In this document: positions 1 through 8,142 of the stretch, one piece after another
How positions within the stretch are numbered: the stretch's first letter is position 1
How the letters are laid out: each line of letters begins with the position of its first letter
Source of the DNA: an uncultured Bacteroides sp.
Lineage (GTDB): Bacteria; Bacteroidota; Bacteroidia; Bacteroidales; Bacteroidaceae
NCBI RefSeq assembly: GCF_959029255.1
Contig: NZ_CAUFUE010000026.1
Coordinates: 7,192-71,191 of the forward strand
Direction: 5' to 3'
Length of the DNA stretch: 64,000 bases
The notes under the pieces: generated by a model
Told to the model about the DNA's origin: nothing
Databases searched by the model: none
Seen by the model: the letters and a program-made list of their open reading frames with translations, nothing else
Program-made: the position numbers and the translations under genes

Positions 1-758
1 AATTGAAGTGCGGTTTGCGTCAAAGCCATGCGGGCGCTGTTGTTGGTTTGAAGGCTTTGCAGGTATCTGCTTCCCGACTGCTCGAACTCGGCGATAATCA
101 TGGCATTCCGATGATACAAAATGGAATCTCTTGTATAGGAGGAGTGTGCCAATACCAGTTCTTCCTTTGCCAGCCTGTTTTGTTGCTGCACTTGTTTGTA
201 ATACTCCGTCTGTTTGGTAATCAAATCTTCCTGCGCCATCCGTTTTTGGGTATAATACTCCAGTTCTTGTACCCGTATGCACTCCGACAGTACAGTCACA
301 AATGAAGCGTATGCAGCTTGAATCTCACCCAGCCCGTTATGGAACGGTACACTGTCTTCTTTCCATTGCAAGAAATCTCTTCCTTTCTCTAACGAGTAAC
401 CTTGCTCCCTCCAGTCGTCCAGCCTTTGTCTCAGGGCGAATATATCCTCTTCATCGGCAGCATTCTCTATCACTCCCAAGATATTGTTCTTTTGCACTAC
501 CTGTCCATTCGCTACGTATAAGCGTGCCAATCTTCCTGAGGCTCTGGCCAATACATAAGCCGGAGGTTCTAAGGTGCTGATGGTTACTTCGGCGGTTATC
601 ACGTCAGGATATTTAAATAAACAACTGCCTGTAAACAGTGCTGCCACAATACCAAAGAGTACGGCGATGCCACATCGAAGAATCAAGGCAGGCACTTTGT
701 TCATTACCTCTTGCACTTCTTCACTGCGAAGTTCTATTTCTTTAAATTCTTTATCCAT
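1..758 (-). CDS. HlyD-family periplasmic adaptor, partial (N-terminal part)
   Basis: An open frame of 252 codons starts at the ATG at 758 and runs off the left edge, so the C-terminal part is missing. The protein begins MDKEFKEIELRSEEV, has one membrane segment at about residues 25-47, then a half lipoyl/biotinyl-like motif (ASGRLARLYVANGQVV, about 72-87) and a long Gln/Glu-rich stretch likely to form the coiled-coil hairpin. This is the layout of membrane-fusion proteins that link an inner-membrane ABC exporter to the outer membrane in type 1-like secretion. It starts 13 bp after the stop of the C39-type ABC exporter and is probably cotranscribed with it. HlyD/MFP assignment is by architecture; the specific substrate (the GG-leader peptide at 7795-8076) is inferred from context. 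Confidence 0.85.
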   Translation of the reverse strand, partial: MDKEFKEIELRSEEVQEVMNKVPALILRCGIAVLFGIVAALFTGSCLFKYPDVITAEVTISTLEPPAYVLARASGRLARLYVANGQVVQKNNILGVIENAADEEDIFALRQRLDDWREQGYSLEKGRDFLQWKEDSVPFHNGLGEIQAAYASFVTVLSECIRVQELEYYTQKRMAQEDLITKQTEYYKQVQQQNRLAKEELVLAHSSYTRDSILYHRNAMIIAEFEQSGSRYLQSLQTNNSARMALTQTALQ

Positions 759-771
759 CCTTCTTCAACTA

Positions 772-2979
772 TCACCGACCTAACTCAAGTTGGTTCTTTA
801 CTAATTGATAATACAATCCTTTTTTCTCTGTAAGTTCCTCGTGTGTACCTTCTTCGGCTATCCTGCCTTTGTCCAGTACCACTATTTTGTCCGCATCCCT
901 CACAGTGCTCAGTCGGTGAGCCACTACGACTACCGTTTTCCCCCGATAGAATGTGCGCAGATGCTTCATAATTTCGCTCTCATTGTTGGCGTCCAAGGCA
1001 TTGGTCGCTTCATCAAAAAACAGGTATTCCGGATTTTTGTATACGGCGCGTGCAATGAGTAACCTCTGTCGCTGTCCTTGGCTGATACCATTTCCTTCCA
1101 TGCCTATTTTCGTGTTATAGCCCAACGGAAGCGAATCTATAAACTCACGGATATTGGCTACTGTCACTGCATGGCGCAATCTTTCTATGTCTATTTGTTC
1201 ATCGTTTATCGCGATGTTGTTGGCTATCGTGTCCGAAAAGATAAATCCATCCTGCATCACCGAACCGGTACGTGCCCGCCATAAGTGCGGATTTATGATT
1301 CCCAGAGGGGTTTCACCTATTTTAATTCCTCCCTTATTGGGTGTATAGAAGCCCAGCAATAATTTTATTAAAGTTGTTTTACCACTACCGCTGGCGCCTA
1401 CAATGGCCGTCACCCGATGTTCCGGAATGGAGAGATTTACTTTATCCAGTACGTAATCCCGGTCGGCACCGTCGTAGCTGAATGACAGGTTTTCTATTTC
1501 AATGTTTCGTTTATCCGGCAATACGCTCAGTTTCGACTGGATATCCTGCTCTTCATCTTTCTGCCCGTGTATCTCATTCAAACGCTCCAAACTGATTTTG
1601 GCGTCTTGCAACTGTTGCGCAAAGCCGATGAAGGAACTAATCGGACCACTCAACTGGCCGATGATGTAAGTTAAAGACATCATCATACCCAGTGTCATCT
1701 GTCCTTCTACTACCGATTTGGCTGCCAAGAACGAGATGATGATATTGGTGGTTTGATTAAAAAAAATAGAACCCACTTGCTGCACTTGTCCCACAGCCAG
1801 ACCCTTGACACTTATCTTGAATAGCTTCACTTGAATACGCTCCCACTGCCAACGCTTTTGTTTCTCACAATTGTTCAGTTTTATTTCCTGCATGGCAGTG
1901 ATTAATTGTATCAAGCTGCTTTGCTCACCGGCAGCTTGTGCAAAGCGACGAGTATCAAGTTCCCTGCGGTACTTCATAAAAGCGAGAATCCAGCAAATAT
2001 AGAGTGCGTTGCCGGCTAAGAAAATAACTAATATCGTCAGATTGTAGTAGGCAAGTACAAATGCAAATATGAAAAAATTGACAAATGAGAAAAGAGTTGA
2101 GATTGAAGCTCCCGTGAGAAAAGTCTCTATTCGGTTATGGTCACCAATACGTTGCATGATGTCTCCTATCATCTTCGTGTCAAAGTAATGGAGCGGAAGC
2201 TTCATTAGCTTTGACAGAAAATCGGACACTAAAGAGATATTGATTCTCGTATTCATGTGCAGCAGTATCCAGCTCCTTATGAATTCCACTGATAATTGTG
2301 ATACTGAAACCACTAGCTGGGCAATGAGAATCAAAGTTATGAAACTCAGATTTCCATCCCTGATACCGACATCCACTAACGCTTGTGTAAGAAAAGGGAA
2401 GATGAGTTGTAGCAAGCTTGCCAAAGCCATTCCTAAAACTAATTGTATCAATTGCTTTCGGTAAGGCGACAGGTATTTAATGAAGAAAAACAGGCTCCGG
2501 TTGCCCAAGTCTTTTTCTTCTTCCAATCGGTCGAAGTCAGGTCCCGGTTCAAGTAGAAGTGCGGCGCCTTGGGCTTCTCCATCTATCCGGGTAGACAACC
2601 AGCACTGTTTAAATTCTGCTTCATTATATGATATTAATTGTCGGGCGGGATCTGAAATGTAAAAACGGTAGTTCCCATGCTTCTTCCTTATATCATAGCA
2701 AACCACGAAATGATTCTGGTTCCAATGAAGAATGCAAGGTAATGAGACGTCCTCCACTAATTGCTGAAATGAAATTCGTACGCCCGAGGTGCGGAATCCC
2801 AGCGACTCCGCCGCATCGCTTATGCCAAGCATCGAAACACCGCCCCGGGTGATGAACGAACGAGCCCGAAGTGTTTGCAAAGAAAAGGTTTTACCATAGA
2901 ATTTAGCAATCATTCTTAGGCAGGTAGGACCGCAGTCCATGGCGTCGAGTTGGGTGTAATGGGGAAAGTTGTTTCTCAT
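772..2979 (-). CDS. C39 peptidase-containing ABC exporter (PCAT/bacteriocin type)
   Basis: 735 residues with the three-part layout of peptidase-containing ABC transporters. An N-terminal C39 cysteine peptidase (about 1-135) has the catalytic Cys in MDCGPTCL (C16), a His in QNHFVVCYD and an Asp in YISDPA. Six membrane segments follow (about 160-440). The nucleotide-binding domain has Walker A GASGSGKTT, signature SQGQRQR, Walker B YLFFDEA and the H-loop VVAHRLS. Known members cleave a leader after Gly-Gly and export the core peptide. All catalytic residues are present, so both proteolysis and transport should work. The upstream glycosyltransferase ends 4 bp before it and the HlyD gene follows by 13 bp. 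The precursor at 7795-8076 has a matching ..IIGG leader, so it is the likely substrate. Confidence 0.95.
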   Translation of the reverse strand: MRNNFPHYTQLDAMDCGPTCLRMIAKFYGKTFSLQTLRARSFITRGGVSMLGISDAAESLGFRTSGVRISFQQLVEDVSLPCILHWNQNHFVVCYDIRKKHGNYRFYISDPARQLISYNEAEFKQCWLSTRIDGEAQGAALLLEPGPDFDRLEEEKDLGNRSLFFFIKYLSPYRKQLIQLVLGMALASLLQLIFPFLTQALVDVGIRDGNLSFITLILIAQLVVSVSQLSVEFIRSWILLHMNTRINISLVSDFLSKLMKLPLHYFDTKMIGDIMQRIGDHNRIETFLTGASISTLFSFVNFFIFAFVLAYYNLTILVIFLAGNALYICWILAFMKYRRELDTRRFAQAAGEQSSLIQLITAMQEIKLNNCEKQKRWQWERIQVKLFKISVKGLAVGQVQQVGSIFFNQTTNIIISFLAAKSVVEGQMTLGMMMSLTYIIGQLSGPISSFIGFAQQLQDAKISLERLNEIHGQKDEEQDIQSKLSVLPDKRNIEIENLSFSYDGADRDYVLDKVNLSIPEHRVTAIVGASGSGKTTLIKLLLGFYTPNKGGIKIGETPLGIINPHLWRARTGSVMQDGFIFSDTIANNIAINDEQIDIERLRHAVTVANIREFIDSLPLGYNTKIGMEGNGISQGQRQRLLIARAVYKNPEYLFFDEATNALDANNESEIMKHLRTFYRGKTVVVVAHRLSTVRDADKIVVLDKGRIAEEGTHEELTEKKGLYYQLVKNQLELGR

Positions 2980-2983
2980 ATAG

Positions 2984-4219
2984 TTAAAGTGTATTCAGCA
3001 AGCGTCTATAATTTTCTTCCATATCATGTATATGGTATGTTGACTTGAACTTTAATTCCGCTCCTTTATTCAGCTCTTGAGCAAGCTTTTTAGAAGCCAA
3101 TATATCTAAAATGGCAGTAGCGATATTTTGGACAAACTCTTTCTTGTTTTCTCGATTCCCTATCTTTGCTATCCTTGCATTTACTCCGTCGCAAAACATA
3201 TTACGCAGTCCGTAACCATCCGAAGCGACTATGGGTAGCCCATGCATCATCATTTCTATTCCGGTATAGGAGCACTGTTCATAATAAGAAGGAATAACGC
3301 CTATATCAGCTACCGTATACCACTTATAAAGCTGTTCCTTATTGATTAAGCCAACAAATGTGACCCGCGTGGCGAAAGCGGATGCCATCGCAATGAGGTT
3401 TTTCATATTAGTTTCATTATCAAAACCGGTAATTACCAACCGGGCATCAGGTTCCTTTTCCAGCACAAGGCCAAGTGCTTCTAATAATGTATACATACCT
3501 TTTTTTAAAGTGGGTCTGCCCGCAAAGAGCAGAATTTTATCGTTTGGGGAGATAAATAGTTCTCGCCTTAATTTATTTCGATTATAGTTTTGATTAATAT
3601 TTTTTTCCAGTCTAAGTCCGTTAGGTATCAATGCAATTTTATCCAAGGATACGCAATAAGTATCTTGTAATAAATTGAAAGTGTCTTTAGATAAACAGAC
3701 CACACGGTCGACGAGTGCATACATCCTCTTTTCTTCATTATAAAAAGATAGAGCTCTTTCCTGCCGCTCATCAACTTTCTCCGTCACTCTTTCCCTACAT
3801 GCTATTTTCTTGAATTCATCTACATCGCCTGTGAATGCTGAAGTCCATCCCATATCATGAATTGTAAATACAAGTTTGGAAAGTGGACATACTTTTCTTA
3901 TTTCGTTCATCAGAGTTTCGCAAGGAGAATGGTTGATAAAGAAAACATTATCCGAAGAATCCGGAATATATATTTTGAGAAACCTCCCTACGATTTCGGC
4001 GTTATCCATAAAGTCACCCAGCATAAAAGGAGGAAATAACATCTTTTCTATTTCTTCTTCTTTTGAGAGAGTGAATTCCTCTACATTGGCATTAAAAACC
4101 AGCATACAAACTTCTACATCTATTTGCTTCATGCAATGGAGGAACTCTCTGATGAAAGAACCGATGCCATTCTTTTGCGAACTGACGTATTCGTCGCACA
4201 GGTATACTTTCTTCCTCAT
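2984..4219 (-). CDS. Glycosyltransferase family 4-like, Bacteroidales GG-peptide system type
   Basis: 411 residues from the ATG at 4219, which overlaps the TGA of the preceding LanC-like gene in an ATGA tetranucleotide; a GTG three codons earlier is possible but less likely. The protein has a GT-B fold pattern: an N-terminal acceptor half (KNGIGSFIREFLHCMKQ), a C-terminal donor half with FAGRPTLKKGMYTLLEAL, and the E-x7-E-like region GIEMMMHGLPIVASDGYG typical of GT4 retaining enzymes. From memory, a related glycosyltransferase family (TIGR04157) is recurrent beside GG-leader peptides in Bacteroidales. Here it could glycosylate the peptide or a partner; that role is inference. It lies inside the exporter operon. 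Confidence 0.88.
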   Translation of the reverse strand: MRKKVYLCDEYVSSQKNGIGSFIREFLHCMKQIDVEVCMLVFNANVEEFTLSKEEEIEKMLFPPFMLGDFMDNAEIVGRFLKIYIPDSSDNVFFINHSPCETLMNEIRKVCPLSKLVFTIHDMGWTSAFTGDVDEFKKIACRERVTEKVDERQERALSFYNEEKRMYALVDRVVCLSKDTFNLLQDTYCVSLDKIALIPNGLRLEKNINQNYNRNKLRRELFISPNDKILLFAGRPTLKKGMYTLLEALGLVLEKEPDARLVITGFDNETNMKNLIAMASAFATRVTFVGLINKEQLYKWYTVADIGVIPSYYEQCSYTGIEMMMHGLPIVASDGYGLRNMFCDGVNARIAKIGNRENKKEFVQNIATAILDILASKKLAQELNKGAELKFKSTYHIHDMEENYRRLLNTL

Positions 4220-4911
4220 TGTAAACACTGTTTGAGTAATATGCCGGACAACCCCTCTCTTATTCCTAAAGGATATTCAAAACAACGCTCCTCATTTACT
4301 TCGGTATTTTTGATAAATAGTGTGACATCCAATTTGTAGTCCAAAGTAATCCTGTTGGCATACCAATTTATGTATTTATCAATCAGCACTCTCAGGGGAA
4401 CGGATAAGTTGCATTGTTTTAATGACATCACAGAAGAATAAAGGTCACCCAAATAAGTTTCATCGAACGGTAATAAGTCTCCTTTACTGATAGCTCCATG
4501 CAAATGCGCCAATACATAATGCAATAATCCTTCCATACCGGTTTCTAAGGATAAGTCAGTTATCCTGCGAGGATCTCTTTCCATTATTTTCGAATCAAGC
4601 TCTCCGCAAACATCAACTCCTTTACCCTCTGCAAAGCCATTTTGCAACAGGTATTCTAATCCCCACCCTATTCCGGCAAAGCCCGATGCAAAGTCTGTGC
4701 CTAGTCCTTTGTATGTTTTTCCCATGATATCGTCCAATAGTTCACCCATGCAATCATCATAAATACTAGTAAGAGTTTGTTTGTACAGATGTGCGAATGT
4801 TATCGCCAGCCCTGTTTTTCCTGCAAACAATCCGAAGTCGGATAGAAATTTGGAATTCAGAAGCAAGATGTGCAGTATCCTAGCTGAAAAACTGAATTGC
4901 CTGTTTTTCAT
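4216..4911 (-). CDS. Short LanC-like protein without visible zinc ligands
   Basis: 231 residues. Repeated glycine-rich turns (GLFAGKTGLA, SGFAGIGWGLEYLL, LETGMEGLLHYVL, GIREGLSGILL) alternate with helices, as in the alpha/alpha toroid of LanC lanthionine cyclases. True LanC is about 400 residues and binds zinc through Cys and a Cys-His pair. This protein is about half that length, and its cysteines (DDCMG, DVCGE, KQCNL, EERCFE, KQCLQ) show no Cys-His pair, so catalysis by the classical mechanism looks unlikely. No LanB, LanM or dehydratase gene is visible. The start ATG overlaps the TlpA stop (ATGA), implying translational coupling. It may be a scaffold or leader-binding subunit. Confidence is good for the fold and low for function. 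Confidence 0.7.
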   Translation of the reverse strand: MKNRQFSFSARILHILLLNSKFLSDFGLFAGKTGLAITFAHLYKQTLTSIYDDCMGELLDDIMGKTYKGLGTDFASGFAGIGWGLEYLLQNGFAEGKGVDVCGELDSKIMERDPRRITDLSLETGMEGLLHYVLAHLHGAISKGDLLPFDETYLGDLYSSVMSLKQCNLSVPLRVLIDKYINWYANRITLDYKLDVTLFIKNTEVNEERCFEYPLGIREGLSGILLKQCLQ

Positions 4912-5978
4912 TTCTTATAATATTCTTCTAAAACCCACTGGAGATGCTGCCACTGTGCTGTAATTACAGAAACAATTTTTCCTGTTTTATCTATTAAAAA
5001 GCCAACCGGAATTCCTATTATGCAATATAGTTTACGAATCTCCTCCACGCGTTCTTGGTTTCCCACATAAAGTTCGGGCCAAGAGATACCTTTATTCTCT
5101 ATTGCATTCATCCATCTTTCTTTACTTACATCCAAGGAAATGCCAAGGATTTCAAGCCCATCGGATTTATATTTTTCATACAGTTCTTTTATATGAGGTT
5201 CCTGAGCAATGCAAGGACCGCACCAACTTGCCCAGAAGTCGAGATACAGCAGTCTGGACTTACCTACATAATCAGAGATTCGTTTTTCTTCATCGGCAGC
5301 ATTTTTCAAAGGAAAATCGAGAAATGTTTTATTAACGAGTGAGTCTTGTGCATCCCGATCTTTTCGATATTGATAAGCTTCTATAACGTCGTTTCGTTTT
5401 TTTTCGCTATCCGGTAGTAATTCATACAGTTTATAAAAATAAGGATCATCTCTATATTGAGCGTCAGCAAGGAAAAGGGATCTTCCTATTCCATTATGAA
5501 TATATTTCTTTTTAAACTGATATTTATAGGCAAAGAATCTCTCCCATCCTGCTTTATAAAAAGCCTCTGATTGCCCCTCAATGCTGAAAGTTTTAGGAAT
5601 ACTCCTGCAAGAATCACGATATTGCTGATAGTCAGTCGCAAAAGGAGAATGAAGGACTGGTTCTTGTTTTAATTCTACTTCAATCGGACCTCTCTCAAGA
5701 AAAAATTTAAGTGTAAAAGTACTATCAGGGGCATATTGCATTGAGATTTGGGATTGCTCATATAAATATTCGGAACCCTTAAAGTAAAAATGACCATTTG
5801 TCACGTAAGTAGAATCTATGGAGCGAATGGAATCGCCTATAAAAGTGGAAAGTGTCACCACTTTATCATTATATTTAGAATCAACTTTACCATTCACATA
5901 GAATGAAGCTACTTGAGAACGTATGAACGGTGAGAATAGGAGTAAACCTAAAATAAACAACTTCTTTTTTATTTCCAT
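4908..5978 (-). CDS. TlpA-type thioredoxin-like oxidoreductase, copy 1
   Basis: 356 residues from the ATG at 5978. An upstream ATG at 6050 would add 24 residues in front of an obvious signal peptide (MEIKKKLFILGLLLFSPF), so the internal start is preferred. Domain order: signal peptide, a DUF4369-like N-terminal beta domain (FYVNGKVDSKYNDKVVTL), a helical linker, then an AhpC/TlpA thioredoxin fold with FWASWCGPC (Cys253 and Cys256). Periplasmic TlpA proteins reduce or isomerise disulfides. Beside a six-cysteine precursor and a VKOR-DsbA oxidase, a role in folding that peptide is likely but inferred. It is a diverged paralogue of 6238-7305; both 3' ends overlap an almost identical LanC start sequence. 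Confidence 0.9.
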   Translation of the reverse strand: MEIKKKLFILGLLLFSPFIRSQVASFYVNGKVDSKYNDKVVTLSTFIGDSIRSIDSTYVTNGHFYFKGSEYLYEQSQISMQYAPDSTFTLKFFLERGPIEVELKQEPVLHSPFATDYQQYRDSCRSIPKTFSIEGQSEAFYKAGWERFFAYKYQFKKKYIHNGIGRSLFLADAQYRDDPYFYKLYELLPDSEKKRNDVIEAYQYRKDRDAQDSLVNKTFLDFPLKNAADEEKRISDYVGKSRLLYLDFWASWCGPCIAQEPHIKELYEKYKSDGLEILGISLDVSKERWMNAIENKGISWPELYVGNQERVEEIRKLYCIIGIPVGFLIDKTGKIVSVITAQWQHLQWVLEEYYKK

Positions 5979-6046
5979 ATTATTTTTATAAGGTACTTTA
6001 TTGATAATTTCTATAAGATTAAATGTTGTGGTATGGAGTGAATGTA

Positions 6047-6106
6047 TCATTGTAGATGTATATTATTATTGGAATTGCTTAATTCAAGTTTTTCTAAATT
6101 TCTCAT
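6047..6106 (-). pseudogene. Fossil of a second GG-leader precursor (19 codons)
   Basis: The frame reads MRNLEKLELSNSNNNIHLQ and stops. The first nine residues match the start of the intact precursor at 8076 (MRNLGKLKL), then similarity ends before the Gly-Gly site, so the core is lost. The 66 bp upstream of its ATG, back to the stop of the scar ORF, has the same length and nearly the same sequence as the 66 bp between the VKOR-DsbA stop (8143) and the intact precursor start (8076). This is a truncated duplicate. Confidence 0.75.
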
Positions 6107-6172
6107 AATCATTAAATTTATAGTTTACCGTAGATTATCTTCAATAAGTAGCTAATTTATTGATCTATTACT

Positions 6173-6241
6173 CTACGATTTAGCAATAGTTATAGAGCCG
6201 ACATCTATCCTATCTGAAAAACTGAATTGCCTGTTCCTCAT
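6173..6241 (-). pseudogene. Chimeric scar ORF: LanC start joined to VKOR-DsbA end
   Basis: A 22-codon frame begins MRNRQFSFS, matching the LanC-like start MKNRQFSFS at 4911, and ends IDVGSITIAKS then stop, matching the end of the VKOR-DsbA protein (IDVNSIAIAKS at 8143). Its ATG overlaps the TlpA copy 2 stop in ATGA, exactly as the real LanC-like gene overlaps TlpA copy 1. This marks the junction of a tandem duplication: one unit's LanC start ran into the next unit's VKOR-DsbA end. It is unlikely to encode a functional product. Confidence 0.8.
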
Positions 6242-7305
6242 TTCTTATAATATTCTCCTAACACCCACTCAAGTATCTGCCAATGACCACAATTGACCTT
6301 TATTACTTTGCCCGATTGGTCGATTAAAACTCCATAAGGAATTCCTATAATACAATATGATTCCCGAATTAGGTCTTCGCGTTCCTTGCTTCCGGCACAA
6401 AGTTCAGGCCATGGATTCCCTGTTCTTTCTATTGCAGCCAGCCAGCTCTTGGCATTGGTGTCTAAAGAGATGCCAAGCACTTCAAAGCCATCCGCCTTAT
6501 ATTTTTCATACAATTCTTTTATATAAGGTTGCTGGGCTATGCAAGGACCACACCAGCTTGCCCAAAAATCTAAAAATAAGAGTTTGGATTTACCTACATA
6601 GTCAGAAATACGTTGTTCCTTACCGGAAGTATTTATTAATGTCAAATCGGGAAATGGCTTATTTTCCAGCTGAATTTGCTTGTCTTTCCTGACTCTTTCT
6701 TTGTAACTATCTTGTACTTCATATCGTTTTTTATCTTTTTCAGGAAGCAATTCGTAGAGTTTATAGAAATAAGGGTCTGATTCATATTGTGCGCTTTCCT
6801 CGATAAGAAGATTTCTGCCTATGCCGTTGTGGATATGTTTTTTTTTGAATTGATATTTGTAAGATAGCAAACGTTCTGTACCTTCATTGTAGAAGGCTTG
6901 TGTCTGACCTTCGACGGAATAAGCTCGTTCGATACTGCTACAAGAGTCAACATACAATTTATATTCTGTCACTAAAGGAGAGTGAACTACAGATTTCTGC
7001 TTTAGTTCTACTTCAATTGGTCCCTGTTCAAGATATAATTCTGCGGCAAAAACGCTGTCGGGATAGTTTCCCATAGAAATCAATGACTTTTCATACAGAT
7101 ATTCGGGACCAACAAAAGAGAAATGCCCATTTGCCACGTATGCAGAATCGACCGAACGGATATAATTGCCTGTAAAAGTGAATAGGGTGACTAAGGAACC
7201 GTTGTATCGGGGGGCAGTTTTTCCGTCTATTCGGTAGAAATTCTTCTGGGCGCATATTGTTAGCGAAAAGACCGAAAACAAGAACCATATAGCATATTTA
7301 TTCAT
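6238..7305 (-). CDS. TlpA-type thioredoxin-like oxidoreductase, copy 2
   Basis: 355 residues: signal peptide (MNKYAIWFLFSVFSLTICAQ), DUF4369-like domain (FYRIDGKTAPRYNGSLVTLF), linker, and a thioredoxin fold with FWASWCGPC (Cys252 and Cys255). It is colinear with copy 1 at 4908-5978 over the whole length, with clear but incomplete identity by eye, so the pair is not a very recent duplicate at protein level. Its start overlaps the preceding small secreted protein by 8 bp, which suggests translational coupling. The stop overlaps the scar ORF start. A periplasmic thiol-disulfide role in maturation of the cysteine-rich peptide is inferred from context. Confidence 0.9.
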   Translation of the reverse strand: MNKYAIWFLFSVFSLTICAQKNFYRIDGKTAPRYNGSLVTLFTFTGNYIRSVDSAYVANGHFSFVGPEYLYEKSLISMGNYPDSVFAAELYLEQGPIEVELKQKSVVHSPLVTEYKLYVDSCSSIERAYSVEGQTQAFYNEGTERLLSYKYQFKKKHIHNGIGRNLLIEESAQYESDPYFYKLYELLPEKDKKRYEVQDSYKERVRKDKQIQLENKPFPDLTLINTSGKEQRISDYVGKSKLLFLDFWASWCGPCIAQQPYIKELYEKYKADGFEVLGISLDTNAKSWLAAIERTGNPWPELCAGSKEREDLIRESYCIIGIPYGVLIDQSGKVIKVNCGHWQILEWVLGEYYKK

Positions 7306-7633
7306 TGATGTCCTCGCTCTCTTTTTTGTAGATTAATATTCCTTTTCTGTATTTTTCTCCGTAATACTTGACTGCATCATAAGGCCAAATAGTACCGTCA
7401 ACCTGGCGATATTGGGGTCTCTGCTTATTTGTTACAGTATCGAAAATCACGGTATAGTGCACCGGACTCTCATCCAAAAGGATAGTCATGTGGCTGACAT
7501 GGTATCGATAGTAATCAAGGCTATCGGTTACTACAACTGCTGTATCCCGTTTTTCTGATGAAAAAACATTGGTATAAGTGAACAGAGCTATCGTTACCAT
7601 TAATAAGTATAGGCTATTTAAAGAATGTTTCAT
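7298..7633 (-). CDS. Small secreted protein of unknown function
   Basis: 111 residues with an N-terminal signal peptide (MKHSLNSLYLLMVTIALFTY, cleavage probably near VFSS). I do not recognise the family as a whole. The C-terminal part, DAVKYYGEKYRKGILIYKK, resembles the 'A..YGE...GVI.I' segment found at the end of TonB plug-like domains, including those fused to BlaR/M56 proteins in Bacteroidota. That likeness is by eye only. It lies between the precursor peptide and TlpA copy 2, overlapping the latter by 8 bp, so it belongs to the same transcript. It could be a periplasmic accessory or immunity factor for the peptide system. Confidence 0.65.
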   Translation of the reverse strand: MKHSLNSLYLLMVTIALFTYTNVFSSEKRDTAVVVTDSLDYYRYHVSHMTILLDESPVHYTVIFDTVTNKQRPQYRQVDGTIWPYDAVKYYGEKYRKGILIYKKESEDINE

Positions 7634-7710
7634 GTTTTTATTATTTAAATAATAGGAAAGACTTTAACCTTCTCAAACTTTTGACTTATCTGAGATATGC
7701 ATAGTTTTGT

Positions 7711-7752
7711 AAATGATAATTTATCAAGATTTGCCTTGATAAATTATCATTT
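7711..7752. repeat. Perfect 18-bp inverted repeat downstream of the precursor gene
   Basis: Arms 7711-7728 and 7735-7752 are perfect reverse complements around a 6-nt loop. The site lies 42 bp after the precursor stop and 77 bp before the next start on the minus strand. No U-run follows on the minus strand, so it is a poor Rho-independent terminator. An RNA stem that protects the precursor mRNA or limits read-through, giving more precursor than processing enzymes, fits its place. Confidence 0.8.
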
Positions 7753-7794
7753 AACTATATATTCTGCAGATTGATTAAATTTTTATTATCATAT

Positions 7795-8076
7795 CTATTT
7801 GCATGTGCAAAAATATGAAGATGGTTTTCCGAAGATACCCCTTATTTCCTCTACTTGGCATGTGCGTTTTATGGGTTTCTCTGTTGAACCCGATGCTGCT
7901 GGTGGTACAACAGGGCATTCTCCACTACATGTAACATCATCTTTACTCTCAAAGCCACTACCCGTACCTGTATTGCGACACTGAGTGTTTCCCATTTGTC
8001 CGCCGATGATTGCTTTCATTTCATTGCTATCCATTACTTTGGCATCACTTAACTTTAGCTTTCCTAAATTTCTCAT
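7795..8076 (-). CDS. GG-leader, six-cysteine secreted peptide precursor
   Basis: 93 residues. The N-terminus MRNLGKLKLSDAKVMDSNEM leads to KAIIGG, a double-glycine leader of the Bacteroidales natural-product precursor type (from memory TIGR04149). Cleavage after Gly26 would release a 67-residue core with cysteines at 33, 50, 54, 73, 90 and 92, enough for three disulfides. The core is Gly/Ser/Thr-rich with a PVVPPAAS segment. It lies 66 bp after a VKOR-DsbA gene and upstream of two TlpA genes, a LanC-like gene, a glycosyltransferase and a C39 exporter with intact catalytic residues. The product is therefore probably an exported, disulfide-bonded peptide, perhaps a bacteriocin; activity is unknown. 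I see no similarity of the core to a known toxin. Confidence 0.88.
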   Translation of the reverse strand: MRNLGKLKLSDAKVMDSNEMKAIIGGQMGNTQCRNTGTGSGFESKDDVTCSGECPVVPPAASGSTEKPIKRTCQVEEIRGIFGKPSSYFCTCK

Positions 8077-8142
8077 AATAATTAAATTTTTAGTTTACCG
8101 TAGATTATCTTCAATAAGTAGCTAATTTATTGACCTATTACC

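Noticed and set aside
3..783. Plus-strand frames across 3-783
   Set aside because: They oppose a long minus-strand frame with clear HlyD features that runs off the left edge.
5979..6050. 24-residue extension of TlpA copy 1
   Set aside because: It would precede an evident signal peptide and overlaps the fossil precursor.
7711..7752. Rho-independent terminator
   Set aside because: The stem is perfect but no U-run follows on the transcribed strand; listed as a repeat instead.
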